Shown here piece by piece: positions 26,388 to 35,843 of a stretch of DNA of 64,000 nucleotides. A model generated the notes under the pieces. The model was given only the letters and a program-made list of their open reading frames with translations. It was not told the origin of the DNA and searched no databases. Where the stretch lies: the NCBI GenBank assembly GCA_900470195.1, contig UEIJ01000007.1:124001-188000 (forward strand), written 5' to 3'. Numbering within the stretch: position 1 is the first letter of the stretch; the number at the start of each line of letters is the position of its first letter. Both the position numbers and the translations under genes were made by a program. Source of the stretch: Hyphomicrobiales bacterium. GTDB lineage: Bacteria; Pseudomonadota; Alphaproteobacteria; Rhizobiales; Rhizobiaceae.

Positions 26388-28886
26388 ATGAGTGAAACAC
26401 TGAACCAGATTCGCTTTCGCATCGACGGTATGGATTGCGCGTCCTGCGCGGCCAAGATTGAAACTGCCGTGCGGCGCGTGCGCGGGATCAAGGATGTCTC
26501 CGTTTCGGTTGCGGGAGGCACGATGACCGTCAGCCATGATGGAACGGGCGATCTCGACAAGGTTGCCGCCAAGGTTCGCAGTCTCGGATATGGCGCGGAG
26601 CCGGTCGCCTCGGAAAAAGCCCCGGCAAAAGGCGAACATTCGCACGATCATTCTCACCATGACCATGACCACGGGGCCTGCGGCGGCGACCACGATCATG
26701 CGCATGACCACGGATATGAGCACGACCATGAAGCCCACAGCAAGGAGATTGCGGTAACGCCAGACAGTCTGCGCTTTCGGGTCGATGGCATGGATTGCGC
26801 CTCCTGCGCAGCCAAGATCGATACCGCCGTGCGGCGCTTGCCGGGCGTGACGGACGTGTCTGTTTCCGTGACCAATGGCGCGATGAGCGTCAATCATGAC
26901 GGAACGGCAAAGAGCGATGAAATCGCCGCCAGGGTGACGGCTCTGGGCTACAGGACCACGCTTGCCGACACCGCTCCCACCGGTGGCAGGGCCGCACCAA
27001 AGGCGAGCGCACCGGCAAAACCCCTGCCGTGGTGGCGCTCGAAGAAAGGCCAGATGATGCTGGCCTGCGGCGGCGGGCTGGTTGCAGCCTACATCGTCGG
27101 GCATCTTTATCCGCCGATTGAGCTATGGGCTTTCACGGCGGCGATGCTGATCGGTCTCGTGCCGATTGCCAGGCGCGCCTGGATGGCTGCGATCAACGGC
27201 ACGCCGTTTTCCATCGAGATGCTGATGACGATTGCCGCCATCGGCGCAATGTTCATCGGCGCGACAGAGGAAGCGGCAGCCGTCGTGTTTCTGTTCCTGG
27301 TCGGCGAGCTTCTGGAAGGCGTTGCCGCCGGAAAGGCGCGCGCCAGCATCCAGTCGCTTACCGCGCTGGTGCCCAAGACTGCGTTTCTTGAGAAAAACGG
27401 GACGACTTCGGAAGTTGCGGCTGACAGTCTCGCGGTTGGCGATGTTATTTCCGTGCGCCCCGGCGACCGTATGCCCGCCGACGGCGAAATCCTGACAGGC
27501 GAAAGTGCGGTGGATGAAGCGCCCGTCACCGGTGAAAGCACGCCGGTCGGGAAGGCTGAAGGCGACACGGTCTTTGCCGGCACGATCAATGGCGACGGCG
27601 TGCTGCGGGTTCGGGTCACCGCTGCCGCGCAGGATAACACCATTGCCCGCGTCGTGCGGCTGGTCGAGGAAGCGCAGGAAGCCAAGGCGCCGACCGAACG
27701 TTTCATCAACCGCTTTTCCACCTATTATACGCCGGGCGTGGTGGTCGTGGCGGCTCTCGTTGCCATTCTGCCGCCGCTTCTTGCAGGCGGCGACTGGAAC
27801 GAATGGATATACAAGGGACTTGCCATCCTTCTGATCGGCTGCCCCTGTGCGCTGGTCATTTCCACGCCTGCGGCTATTGCAGCCGCGCTTTCCTCCGGTG
27901 CGCGGCGCGGCCTTCTGCTGAAGGGGGGCGCGGTGCTGGAAACCATCGGCAAGATCACGGCGGCCTGTTTCGACAAGACCGGCACGCTGACCGAAGGCAA
28001 GCCGAAGGTGACCGATGTTCTTGCAGGCGACCTGCCCGAAGATGAAGTGCTGCGTCTTGCCGCCTCCCTGGATGCGGGCTCAAGTCATCCGCTGGCGCTG
28101 GCGATTGTCGGTGCCGCCGAGCAGCGCGGCCTGAAACTTGCCCCCGTGACGGGAGGAAAGGCCCATGGCGGCAAGGGCGTATCGGGCATGGTGGGCGAGA
28201 AGGACCTGTTTCTGGGTTCGCGCCGTGCCGCCAATGATATTGCGGCCATTCCGGATGCGCTGGCGAACCGCATTGCCGCCTGCAACGACGAGGGCAAGAC
28301 GGTTTCCGTGCTGGCTGCCAATGGCAAGATCGCCGGTGCAATCGCCATGCGCGATGAACCGCGCGCCGATGCCGTTGCGGGCTTGCGGGAGTTGAAGGCG
28401 GCCAATATCCGCACCCTCATGCTGACCGGGGACAATCGCCGCACAGCAGAAGCCATCGGGCGCGATCTCGGGATCGAGGTGCGGGCCGAACTGCTGCCGG
28501 AAGACAAGCAGCGCATCGTCGGCGAATTGCGCAAGGAAGGGCTGATCGTCGCCAAGATCGGTGACGGCATCAACGACGCGCCAGCGCTTGCGGCCGCCGA
28601 TGTCGGCATCGCCATGGGGGGCGGCACCGATGTGGCGCTGGAAACGGCGGACGCCGCCGTCCTGCACGGACGGGTTGGCGATGTGGAGGAAATGGTCGAC
28701 CTTTCCAAGCGGACCATGCGCAATATCCATCAGAACATTGCCATAGCGCTTGGATTGAAGGCTGTCTTTCTGGTGACCACGGTGCTGGGCATCACCGGCC
28801 TTTGGCCTGCCATTCTGGCCGATACGGGCGCAACCGTTCTTGTGACGATCAACGCTTTGCGGCTTTTGAGGCAACCTGTGCGGTAA
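26388..28886 (+). CDS. zntA: P1B-type heavy-metal ATPase (Zn/Cd/Pb exporter)
   Basis: An 832-residue inner-membrane ATPase that expels divalent soft metals. Two HMA domains carry G-M-D-C-A-S-C (Cys17/Cys20 and Cys137/Cys140). Between them is a His/Asp-rich linker (about 83-117). The translocation motif is Cys485-Pro-Cys487, the phosphorylated Asp is D529-K-T-G-T, followed by S-S-H-P-L and G-D-G-I-N-D-A-P. The last helix has D-T-G-A-T, the Asp-x-Gly of the Zn/Cd (P1B-2) class, and not the Cu class. It is divergent from the MerR regulator. Gene name by family and metal class; I cannot exclude a cobalt preference. Confidence 0.92.
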   Translation: MSETLNQIRFRIDGMDCASCAAKIETAVRRVRGIKDVSVSVAGGTMTVSHDGTGDLDKVAAKVRSLGYGAEPVASEKAPAKGEHSHDHSHHDHDHGACGGDHDHAHDHGYEHDHEAHSKEIAVTPDSLRFRVDGMDCASCAAKIDTAVRRLPGVTDVSVSVTNGAMSVNHDGTAKSDEIAARVTALGYRTTLADTAPTGGRAAPKASAPAKPLPWWRSKKGQMMLACGGGLVAAYIVGHLYPPIELWAFTAAMLIGLVPIARRAWMAAINGTPFSIEMLMTIAAIGAMFIGATEEAAAVVFLFLVGELLEGVAAGKARASIQSLTALVPKTAFLEKNGTTSEVAADSLAVGDVISVRPGDRMPADGEILTGESAVDEAPVTGESTPVGKAEGDTVFAGTINGDGVLRVRVTAAAQDNTIARVVRLVEEAQEAKAPTERFINRFSTYYTPGVVVVAALVAILPPLLAGGDWNEWIYKGLAILLIGCPCALVISTPAAIAAALSSGARRGLLLKGGAVLETIGKITAACFDKTGTLTEGKPKVTDVLAGDLPEDEVLRLAASLDAGSSHPLALAIVGAAEQRGLKLAPVTGGKAHGGKGVSGMVGEKDLFLGSRRAANDIAAIPDALANRIAACNDEGKTVSVLAANGKIAGAIAMRDEPRADAVAGLRELKAANIRTLMLTGDNRRTAEAIGRDLGIEVRAELLPEDKQRIVGELRKEGLIVAKIGDGINDAPALAAADVGIAMGGGTDVALETADAAVLHGRVGDVEEMVDLSKRTMRNIHQNIAIALGLKAVFLVTTVLGITGLWPAILADTGATVLVTINALRLLRQPVR

Positions 28887-28902
28887 ATTGGTTGCCTGCG
28901 TT

Positions 28903-28927
28903 CCATCTCCTCAAGATGAGGAGATGG
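28903..28927. terminator. Perfect hairpin between convergent genes
   Basis: CCATCTCCTCA (28903-28913) pairs with TGAGGAGATGG (28917-28927) around AGA, between the ATPase stop at 28886 and the convergent gene ending at 28943. There is no T run, so it may act as a bidirectional stabiliser or weak terminator. Confidence 0.5.
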
Positions 28928-28942
28928 ACAACCGCGGAAACC

Positions 28943-29437
28943 TTACTCGCCGATCAGGACGCGGATGCGTTCGCTATATTGCTTGCCAAAGGCCAGATGT
29001 TCGGGATTGATATCCTTCAGCTCGTCCACCAGCTGCGGTTCGCTCTCCGCGTCAGCGGCGGCAAGGCTGCTCATGAGGGCGAAATAGCCGAAAATATAAT
29101 CGGTCGGCGTAATATTCTGGGCCTTGAGCACTTCCACGACCTGCGGGCGGGACTCGATGCTCTTCACCATCTTGTCGAAGGACGGCGTGGCATCCTGCCC
29201 TTCCTCTTCGGTTGCCGAAAGCTCCATGCCGCCAAGCTGCTCCTGCACTTTTTCCATGCGCGACAGGAAATCTTCGCTCAGCTTGAAATTGTTGATTTCG
29301 GCAGGCGTCTGCTTCGGTGCAACGTCGAGCAGCAGGTCATCGGCAAACGCGAGATTCATCGAAGCGGGCAGGGTAACAAGGGAAAGGCCGAGGAAAACGG
29401 CGCAGCCTGCAATCTTGAAACGGGAAAACACCGTCAT
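28943..29437 (-). CDS. Exported protein of unknown function
   Basis: A 164-residue protein with a signal peptide: basic start M-T-V-F-S-R-F-K, hydrophobic core and a likely cleavage site after L-A-F-A (about residue 33). The mature part is acidic and helical, rich in Glu, Leu and Gln, without cysteines. I placed the start at ATG 29437, with AGGA seven bases upstream; an ATG 16 codons earlier would put a basic stretch before the signal sequence. I do not recognise the family. It converges on the ATPase gene across a perfect hairpin and is followed upstream by a dispersed repeat. Confidence 0.78.
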   Translation of the reverse strand: MTVFSRFKIAGCAVFLGLSLVTLPASMNLAFADDLLLDVAPKQTPAEINNFKLSEDFLSRMEKVQEQLGGMELSATEEEGQDATPSFDKMVKSIESRPQVVEVLKAQNITPTDYIFGYFALMSSLAAADAESEPQLVDELKDINPEHLAFGKQYSERIRVLIGE

Positions 29438-29477
29438 CCTTCTATCCTCGAACTGTGGAACGATTCGCCTTTTGTTT

Positions 29478-29530
29478 TTACGCATTACCCTACGCCAAAC
29501 CGCTTCGCACTTTTACCGGAAATGCGCTTA
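29478..29530. repeat. Dispersed intergenic repeat, copy 1
   Basis: Contains CCAAACCGCTTCGCACTTTT and ends GGAAATGCGCTT. It matches copies near 30338 and 35726 in the core (A)AACCG(C/T)TTCGC(A/C)CTTTT. It lies between the exported-protein gene and gloB. Confidence 0.6.
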
Positions 29531-29537
29531 CAGCATG

Positions 29538-30320
29538 TCAGAACATATCCTTGCGCTTGCGGATTTCGGCAAACACGGCTTCGTCGGGCGCATCCTGCAG
29601 GCCCAGACGGCTGCGAATGCCGGCATCATGCCATCGCAGGAAAGGGTTCGTCGCCATTTCAAGCGCGATGCTTGACGGCAATGTCATGCGGTCAGCGGCA
29701 CGCAGCCTTGCAATCTCAGCGGCGCGCTCCTTCAGTGCGGAATTGGCCGGATCGATGGTGAGCGCAAAGCGTGCATTGCTTTCGGTATATTCATGGCCGC
29801 AATAGACGGCCGTGTCGCCGGGAAGCGCAATCAGCTTCTGCAACGACTGGAACATGGTGAGCGGCGTACCCTCGAACAGCCTTCCGCAACCGAGCGCGAA
29901 CAGGGTGTCGCCTGTGAAGACGGCTTTGGCGTCGGGAATATAATAGGAGATTTCACCCGCCGTATGGCCCGGTGTGGCGATAGCCTTTACCCGGAAGAGA
30001 CCGAAGGCGAACTCGTCGCCGTCCTGCACGGTCCGGTCGATGCCGGGAATCTTTGTTTCTTCCGCCTTGGGGCCGATGATGCTGACCCCGTATTTCGCTT
30101 TCAGCGCTTCATTGCCTTCCACATGATCGAGGTGATGATGGGTGGTGAAGACGAAATCGAGCGTCCAGCCGCGCCGCTGCAGCGCGGCCTCGATCGCAGC
30201 CGCATCCGGCGCATCGATGGTTGCGGTCAGCGCACTTTCAGGGTCATGAATCAGAACGCCGTAATTATCGCTGCGGCAGATGAACTGTTCGATTTCAAGC
30301 CGTGGGGCGATCCCGTTCAT
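29538..30320 (-). CDS. gloB: Hydroxyacylglutathione hydrolase (glyoxalase II)
   Basis: A 260-residue metallo-beta-lactamase-fold hydrolase that converts S-lactoylglutathione to lactate and glutathione, completing methylglyoxal detoxification. Metal ligands are in T-H-H-H-L-D-H (residues 59-65), A-T-P-G-H-T-A-G near 114, and the GloB-specific blocks F-T-G-D-T-L-F and Y-C-G-H-E-Y-T-E-S-N-A-R-F-A. The C-terminal glyoxalase II domain (L-R-W-H-D) is present. ATG 30320 follows AGGAGGAAGG. It lies 75 bases after yciB on the same strand, separated by a dispersed repeat. Confidence 0.94.
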   Translation of the reverse strand: MNGIAPRLEIEQFICRSDNYGVLIHDPESALTATIDAPDAAAIEAALQRRGWTLDFVFTTHHHLDHVEGNEALKAKYGVSIIGPKAEETKIPGIDRTVQDGDEFAFGLFRVKAIATPGHTAGEISYYIPDAKAVFTGDTLFALGCGRLFEGTPLTMFQSLQKLIALPGDTAVYCGHEYTESNARFALTIDPANSALKERAAEIARLRAADRMTLPSSIALEMATNPFLRWHDAGIRSRLGLQDAPDEAVFAEIRKRKDMF

Positions 30321-30337
30321 GGCGTCCTTCCTCCTAA

Positions 30338-30395
30338 AGCGTGGCACATTATCCGACGCAAAACCGTTTCGCCCTTTTGGCTCGAAAATGCTCGG
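30338..30395. repeat. Dispersed intergenic repeat, copy 2
   Basis: Contains GCAAAACCGTTTCGCCCTTTT between yciB and gloB. It shares the core of the copies at 29478 and 35726, with a variant downstream arm (GGCTCGAAAATGCTC). Confidence 0.55.
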
Positions 30396-31058
30396 TTACG
30401 ATGCGGTCTTGTTGTCTTCCGTCAATGAATGCTTCTGAATAAGCGGCATTTGTAAAAGCGTGAAGACAACCGTGATGGGCATTATGCCCCACACTTTGAA
30501 CGATACCCAGGCATCGGTCGAAAAATTCCGCCACACAACCTCGTTCATGATGGCGAGGAAGATGAAGAACAGACCCCAGCGCAGCGTCAGCTTTCGCCAG
30601 CCCTCGGCATCGAGACGGAAGGCTGAATCGAACACATAGCCGAGCAGGGATTTGCCGAAGAAGAGGCCGCCCAGAAGAATGCAGCCGAACAGCGTGTTGA
30701 CGATTGTCGGCTTCATCTTGATGAAGGTGTCGTTATGCAGCCAGAGCGTGAGCGCGCCGAACACCAGCACGACAATGCCCGAGACAAGCGGCATGATCGG
30801 CAGCGTGCGCGTCATCGACCATGAAATGGCAAGCGCGATCACCGTCGCCGCCATGAACAGGGCGGTTGCCAGAAAGATCGGCGCGCCGATGGAAGCCAGC
30901 ACCGGAAACCGCTCGAGCAGCATTTCGCCGCGCGCATTGGCAAAGAAGAAGACCAGAAGCGGTCCCAGCTCCAGCGCCAGCTTCAGGAGCGGCGGGACTT
31001 CCCGGCGCTCGGTTTCGCTTTTCTCGGATGGATCGCGTTCGAAAACGGGATGCTCCAT
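30396..31058 (-). CDS. yciB: Septation protein A / inner membrane protein YciB
   Basis: A 220-residue inner-membrane protein of the IspZ/YciB family, with about five or six membrane helices after a charged N-terminus. Family segments include [10 protein letters not shown] near residue 30, F-I-K-M-K-P-T-I near 110, W-R-K-L-T-L-R-W-G near 150 and N-E-V-V-W-R near 172. It is linked to cell-envelope integrity and septation, though the molecular role is unclear. Its ATG overlaps the ftsY stop (TGATG), so it is translationally coupled in the dapF-mtaB-ftsY-yciB operon. Confidence 0.92.
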   Translation of the reverse strand: MEHPVFERDPSEKSETERREVPPLLKLALELGPLLVFFFANARGEMLLERFPVLASIGAPIFLATALFMAATVIALAISWSMTRTLPIMPLVSGIVVLVFGALTLWLHNDTFIKMKPTIVNTLFGCILLGGLFFGKSLLGYVFDSAFRLDAEGWRKLTLRWGLFFIFLAIMNEVVWRNFSTDAWVSFKVWGIMPITVVFTLLQMPLIQKHSLTEDNKTAS

Positions 31059-32539
31059 CAGGCAACTCCTGCGATGGCGCGGGCAAAATCCTTGGCCGCA
31101 AAGGGTTCCAGATCGTCGACGCCTTCGCCGACGCCGATGAAATAGATCGGCAACTTATGCTTGGCCGAGATGGCGACAAGAATGCCGCCGCGCGCGGTTC
31201 CGTCAAGCTTGGTCATGACCAGACCGTTGACGCCCGCGACATTCTTGAAAATCTCGACCTGATTGAGCGCGTTCTGGCCGGTGGTGGCGTCAAGCGTTTG
31301 CAGCACTGTATGCGGGGCTTCCGGGTCGTGCTTGCCCAGCACGCGCACGATCTTGGCAAGCTCGTCCATCAGTTCGGCCTTGTTCTGCAAGCGTCCTGCC
31401 GTATCGATGATCAGAACGTCGCTGCCCGCTTCCTTGGCCTTTTCCCACGCATCATAGGCAAGACCCGCCGCATCGGCGCCGAGCTTGGAGGAGACGACCG
31501 GCGAACCAGTGCGCTCACCCCAGATATGAAGCTGCTCGATAGCGGCTGCGCGGAACGTATCGCCTGCAGCCAGCATGACTTTTAGTCCGCCCGCGGTGAG
31601 CTTTGCTGCAAGCTTGCCGATGGTGGTGGTCTTGCCGGTGCCGTTGACGCCGACCACGAGGATGACATGCGGCTTGTGCGACAGGTCGAGCTCCAGCGGC
31701 CTGGCCACAGGGCCAAGAACCTTTTCGATTTCCGCGCCCATGATGGTGCGCACTTCCTCACCCGTCACGTCCTTGCCGTAACGCCCCGAGGCAAGCGCGT
31801 CCGTCACGCGCATGGCGGTTTCAAGCCCGAGATCAGCCTGGATCAGCACGTCTTCGAGATCCTGCAACGTGTCGTCATCAAGCTTGCGCTTTGTGAAAAT
31901 GCCGCCGATGGATTCGCTGAGCGAGTTGGAGGAACGGGCCAGGCCGCGACGCAGGCGCTCGAACCAGGAAAGCTTCGGCTCAGGCGCTGCCTCAACGGGG
32001 GCTTCTTCCTCATGTTCCTCGACGGCCTTGGCGACTTTTACCTTCTTGGGCTTCACCGGCTCCGGCTGAGGCGCGGGTTCGACCGTTTCTTCTGCAACCG
32101 GGACCTTGGGTGCTTTTGCGACTTCCGGCTTTTCGGGTTCGGCAACAGGTTCCGGCTCCGGCTCGACAACAGGCTCAACAACAGGCTCTGGCGCAGGCGC
32201 TTCGACCGTGATTGGCTCCATCACCGGCGGCTGTTCGATCGGGATTTCAATCTCGGCAACCGGATGTTCCGGTTCTGCCTTTTCTTCCTCAACCGTTTCA
32301 GGCTCAGGCTCTTCAATCGGCTCAGGCTCGCGGGCGATCGGCTCATGGGCGATCACCGGCATTTCCGGTTCGGAAATGACCACTTCAACGGCGGTGTCTT
32401 GCGTTTCTTCAGGCGTTGCGACGGTTTCAGGAAGCTTTGTTTCCAAAGCCGTTTCCACGGCGTCGGGGGCCTGTTGCTCGGCCGGTTTTTCCTCGACCTC
32501 CTTCTTGCCGAAGGAGAACATTTTCTTGATGAAACCCAT
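31058..32539 (-). CDS. ftsY: Signal recognition particle receptor FtsY
   Basis: A 493-residue SRP receptor that docks ribosome-nascent chains at the inner membrane. The first ~190 residues are an acidic, Pro/Glu/Val-rich A domain with repeated E-P-E-P/V-E-P units, followed by the N domain ([10 protein letters not shown]) and the G domain with P-loop G-V-N-G-T-G-K-T-T (about 300), D-T-A-G-R near 378 and [10 protein letters not shown] near 438. I chose ATG 32539 (M-G-F-I-K-K-M-F, a membrane-binding start); ATG 32545 adds two residues. mtaB ends 27 bases upstream. Confidence 0.96.
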   Translation of the reverse strand: MGFIKKMFSFGKKEVEEKPAEQQAPDAVETALETKLPETVATPEETQDTAVEVVISEPEMPVIAHEPIAREPEPIEEPEPETVEEEKAEPEHPVAEIEIPIEQPPVMEPITVEAPAPEPVVEPVVEPEPEPVAEPEKPEVAKAPKVPVAEETVEPAPQPEPVKPKKVKVAKAVEEHEEEAPVEAAPEPKLSWFERLRRGLARSSNSLSESIGGIFTKRKLDDDTLQDLEDVLIQADLGLETAMRVTDALASGRYGKDVTGEEVRTIMGAEIEKVLGPVARPLELDLSHKPHVILVVGVNGTGKTTTIGKLAAKLTAGGLKVMLAAGDTFRAAAIEQLHIWGERTGSPVVSSKLGADAAGLAYDAWEKAKEAGSDVLIIDTAGRLQNKAELMDELAKIVRVLGKHDPEAPHTVLQTLDATTGQNALNQVEIFKNVAGVNGLVMTKLDGTARGGILVAISAKHKLPIYFIGVGEGVDDLEPFAAKDFARAIAGVA

Positions 32540-32566
32540 TGCCATGAATTCTGATGCCCTTAAGCT

Positions 32567-33850
32567 TCAAGCCGCTTGCGGCTCTGCCTGACGGGTGAGG
32601 AGTTTTTCCCCGTCATGGCCTGTCACGATACGTTCGATGATTTCGCCCGGTGCGCCGCCGTCAACCGATGAGAGTGTAAAGCCTTCCGTGCGCGCAATGC
32701 CTTCCTTCTCGACCAGAAGACGCTGCATGGTGCCATTCAGCGAAGCGAGGTGCTTTTCATAAGCCCGGTCGCCTTCCGCGCGCAGGCGGGCAGCCCGTTC
32801 CTTGACGATCTCGCGCCGTACCTGCGGCATGCGGGCAGCAGGCGTGCCTTCGCGCGCGCTGTAAGGGAAGACGTGCAGGTGGGAGAGGCCGCATTCCTCG
32901 ACGATTTTGAGCGAGTTCTGGAACATTTCCTCGGTTTCGGTCGGGAAACCGGCGATAATGTCCGCGCCGAAGACGATGTCGGGACGAAGCCCGCGCACCG
33001 TTTCGCAGAAGCGGATCGAATCGTCGCGCAGATGGCGGCGCTTCATGCGCTTCAGGATCATGTCGTCGCCCGCCTGCAAGGATAGATGCAGGTGCGGCAT
33101 CAGCCGTTTTTCATTGGCAATCGCGTCCATCAGGTCGTCATCGGCCTCGATGGAATCGATGGAGGAAAGGCGCAGGCGCTGCAGATCCGGCACCTGATTG
33201 AGCACGGTCTTCACCAGCTTGCCGAGGCGAAGATTGCCGGGAAGGTCGGGACCGTAGGAGGTCATGTCCACGCCAGTCAGGACCACTTCGGCATAACCAT
33301 TGCCGACAAGGCGCTTGACCTGATCCACCACCGCGCCCATCGGCACCGAGCGGGAATTGCCGCGGCCGTAAGGGATGATGCAGAAGGTGCAGCGATGATC
33401 GCAGCCGTTTTGCACCTGCACGAAGGCGCGCGCGCGGCCCTCGATGGCATCGACCATATGGCTTGCGGTCTCGCGCACTTCCATGATGTCGTTGACGCGC
33501 ACCTTTTCAAACTGGTTGACGCCGAAATCCGGCAGCATCCGGTAGGAATTGGATTTCAGCTTTTCCTCATTGCCGAGAATGAGATCGACTTCATCCATGG
33601 CGGCGAAATTGTCGGCTTCGGTCTGTGCGGCGCAGCCGGTGACGATGATGCGCGCTTCCGGGTTTTCACGGCGTGCCTTGCGGATCGCCTGACGTGCCTG
33701 GCGCACGGCTTCCGCTGTCACGGCGCAAGTATTGAAGATGATCGCCCCGTCCTTCAATTCGCCAAGACCGGCGGCGTCGGCTTCGCGCTTCATTACCTCG
33801 GATTCATAGGTGTTGAGGCGGCATCCGAATGTGACGACTTCCACCGACAT
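32567..33850 (-). CDS. mtaB: tRNA t6A37 methylthiotransferase MtaB
   Basis: A 427-residue radical-SAM enzyme that converts t6A to ms2t6A at position 37 of tRNAs reading ANN codons. The N-terminal MTTase domain starts V-V-T-F-G-C-R-L-N-T-Y-E-S (Cys10) and has further Cys in F-N-T-C-A-V-T and T-G-C-A-A-Q. The radical-SAM cluster is C-D-H-R-C-T-F-C near residue 150, followed by I-P-Y-G-R-G. A C-terminal TRAM-like region is present. Its ATG overlaps the dapF stop (TGATG). MtaB and not MiaB, because the third-frame signature and operon fit. Confidence 0.94.
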   Translation of the reverse strand: MSVEVVTFGCRLNTYESEVMKREADAAGLGELKDGAIIFNTCAVTAEAVRQARQAIRKARRENPEARIIVTGCAAQTEADNFAAMDEVDLILGNEEKLKSNSYRMLPDFGVNQFEKVRVNDIMEVRETASHMVDAIEGRARAFVQVQNGCDHRCTFCIIPYGRGNSRSVPMGAVVDQVKRLVGNGYAEVVLTGVDMTSYGPDLPGNLRLGKLVKTVLNQVPDLQRLRLSSIDSIEADDDLMDAIANEKRLMPHLHLSLQAGDDMILKRMKRRHLRDDSIRFCETVRGLRPDIVFGADIIAGFPTETEEMFQNSLKIVEECGLSHLHVFPYSAREGTPAARMPQVRREIVKERAARLRAEGDRAYEKHLASLNGTMQRLLVEKEGIARTEGFTLSSVDGGAPGEIIERIVTGHDGEKLLTRQAEPQAA

Positions 33851-34752
33851 CAGGCCGCACCCCTGTCAGTTGGCTTGTCATTCTGTGTGTCGCGGTTCCA
33901 TTCGCCGGTTGCCGGATCGAATGTGCCCGAAAATTCCCATTCCGCGGGGCCGGTCATCATCACGTGATCATCGTCGCGCCACTCGATCCTGAGCGGGCCA
34001 CCCGGAACATTGACGGTAACGATGCGCCCGGTGCGGCGCGTGCGCGCTGCCGAGACGGCGGCGGCGCAGGCGGCGGAACCGCAGGCGCGGGTCAGGCCCG
34101 CACCGCGCTCCCAGGTGCGCAGGTTAATCGTTTCGGGCGAGGTGACATGGGCGATGGAGATATTGGCGCGTTCCGGGAAGATCGGATGATGTTCCAGAAG
34201 CGGTCCGAACTTTTCCAGCTCATAGGACCAGACATCGCGGTCGACCCAGAAGATTGCATGCGGGTTGCCCATGGAGGCGACCGAGGGCGAATGCAGCACC
34301 GGCGCGTCGATGGGACCGACCTGCAATTCGATCATGCGCGTATCGCGAAACTCTTCGGCAAGCGGAATGTCCTGCCAGCCGAAGCGCGGCTTGCCCATGT
34401 CGACCGAGATCAGGCCGTCTTCATGTTCGGTCGCGGTCAGGATTCCGGCGCGGGTCTCAAAGGTGAAATGCTGCCTGCCGGTCTCGGCGGCCAGCGCCTG
34501 CACGACGCAGCGCGTGCCGTTGCCGCAAGCCTGCGCTTCCGTGCCGTCGCAATTGATGATCGCGATATAATTGTCGGTTCCCGCCGTGCGCGGATCGTGG
34601 ATCGCCATGATCTGATCGAAGGCGGTTTCGCTGTCGCCCGCAAGACGGATCGCGGCTTCAGGCTTGATCCGGTCCGCGCGGCCGCGCATGTCGGCAACGA
34701 TGATCTGATTGCCGAGCCCGTTCATCTTGGCGAAGGCTGCCCTGGTGGCCAT
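33850..34752 (-). CDS. dapF: Diaminopimelate epimerase
   Basis: A 300-residue cofactor-free epimerase that turns LL- into meso-diaminopimelate for lysine and peptidoglycan. The two catalytic cysteines are in A-C-G-N-G-T-R-C near residue 75 and in A-C-G-S-A-A-C-A-A near 238. The N-terminal K-M-N-G-L-G-N is typical. I chose ATG 34752 (M-A-T-R-A-A-F); an ATG 18 codons upstream is possible but adds non-homologous residues. It is the first gene of the operon with mtaB, ftsY and yciB, and divergent from omp19. Confidence 0.96.
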   Translation of the reverse strand: MATRAAFAKMNGLGNQIIVADMRGRADRIKPEAAIRLAGDSETAFDQIMAIHDPRTAGTDNYIAIINCDGTEAQACGNGTRCVVQALAAETGRQHFTFETRAGILTATEHEDGLISVDMGKPRFGWQDIPLAEEFRDTRMIELQVGPIDAPVLHSPSVASMGNPHAIFWVDRDVWSYELEKFGPLLEHHPIFPERANISIAHVTSPETINLRTWERGAGLTRACGSAACAAAVSAARTRRTGRIVTVNVPGGPLRIEWRDDDHVMMTGPAEWEFSGTFDPATGEWNRDTQNDKPTDRGAA

Positions 34753-35118
34753 AACTATCGTGGTTCCGTTTTCCTGCGGCTTATGCTCATGAAGCCTATG
34801 GGACAATTAGGGTCTATATGGCGGAAAAGCCCGCAAATTGCCAGTACCCGCATGCGATTGCGAAAAGTTGCGGCGTGGACGTTGTCGCAGAACAGACCCC
34901 AATATCGGAGAAACTGTGGCCTTCCTGTCCCAGTTCCAGGATTATCAGGCGGTTTCAAGCGTTCTTGAAGCGTTTGAAGGGAAAAAATGACAGTTTCCGG
35001 TGTTGCTTTTTTAACCATATAGCCATTTTATCGGTCCAATATTGTCACATTGCAGGGCTTCGGTAGGAAGTCCGGGGCATCCCCACCCCTGATGAGAAAT
35101 GCGGAAATGGAGAACCAG
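34753..35118. other. Divergent intergenic region between dapF and omp19
   Basis: About 365 bases. Short frames here lack ribosome sites and codon bias. The right half is AT-richer (around 34980-35050) and probably carries the omp19 promoter. No repeat or hairpin stands out. Confidence 0.6.
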
Positions 35119-35658
35119 ATGGGAATTTCGAAAGCAAGTCTGCTCAGCCTCGCGGCGGCTGGCATTGTCCTGGCCGGGTGCCAGAGCTCCCGCTTCGGCA
35201 ATCTCGATACGGTTTCGCCACCGCCGCCGCCTCCGCCTGTTGCCGCCGCTCCGGCAGGCACGGTGCAGAAGGGCAATCTTTCTTCTCCCAATGCTTCGCA
35301 GTTCCCGACGGCTCCGACCACGAACCCCAATGCGCAGCCCGGCACACAGGTTGCAAGCCTGCCGCCGGCATCCGCGCCCGACCTGACGCCAGGTTCCGTC
35401 GCCGGTGTCTGGAACGCATCGCTTGGCGGCCAGAGCTGCAAGATCGCGACGCCGCAGACCAAATATGGTCAGGGCTACCGCGCAGGTCCGCTGCGTTGCC
35501 CCGGTGAACTCGGCAATCTCGCTTCCTGGGCCGTCAACGGCAAGCAGCTGGTACTCTATGATGCGAATGGCGGTACCGTCGCTTCGCTCTATTCCTCGGG
35601 GGCGAGCCGCTTCGATGGACAGACTTCGGGCGGTCAGGCCGTATCGCTCTCGCGCTAA
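35119..35658 (+). CDS. omp19: Outer-membrane lipoprotein Omp19 (protease inhibitor)
   Basis: A 179-residue lipoprotein. The signal peptide ends I-V-L-A-G-C (Cys21 lipidated). A Pro-rich linker with a run of seven prolines follows (about 33-40), then the C-terminal Inh-type protease-inhibitor domain with W-N-A-S-L-G-G-Q-S-C-K near 96 and R-C-P-G-E-L near 126, the two Cys probably disulfide-bonded. I recognise it as Omp19 of Brucella, which inhibits host proteases and is immunogenic. Against the classical sequence as I remember it, the linker differs and the inhibitor domain is nearly unchanged. GGAG precedes ATG 35119. Confidence 0.95.
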   Translation: MGISKASLLSLAAAGIVLAGCQSSRFGNLDTVSPPPPPPPVAAAPAGTVQKGNLSSPNASQFPTAPTTNPNAQPGTQVASLPPASAPDLTPGSVAGVWNASLGGQSCKIATPQTKYGQGYRAGPLRCPGELGNLASWAVNGKQLVLYDANGGTVASLYSSGASRFDGQTSGGQAVSLSR

Positions 35659-35671
35659 GACATTCTTGCGC

Positions 35672-35777
35672 TTGGAGCGCATTTCGATCTGATTGAATCA
35701 GATTGGCGCTCCAATTGTCTTTGTTTTGCCGCGCATCTTTGCCCGAAAACCGTTTCGCACTTTTCGGGATGCGCTTT
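35672..35777. repeat. Omp19 3' hairpin plus dispersed repeat, copy 3
   Basis: TTGGAGCGC (35672-35680) pairs with GCGCTCCAA (35706-35714), with an inner stem ATCTGATT/AATCAGAT, then a T-rich stretch that may end the omp19 transcript. Directly after it lies the dispersed repeat core AAAACCGTTTCGCACTTTTC within 35726-35777. Confidence 0.7.
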
Positions 35778-35843
35778 AAAGACAGGCGGATCATCGCGAG
35801 ATGGTCCGCCGTTTTGCAATTGAAAGGTTGAACGGAAGCAATC

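Noticed and set aside
31975-32480. Repeats in ftsY as a separate mobile or tandem element
   Set aside because: They are degenerate Glu/Pro/Val codons of the acidic FtsY A domain, a known variable region.
34818-35066. An 82-codon frame between dapF and omp19
   Set aside because: No ribosome site, odd composition with many Cys and Phe at its end, and it overlaps the probable omp19 promoter region.
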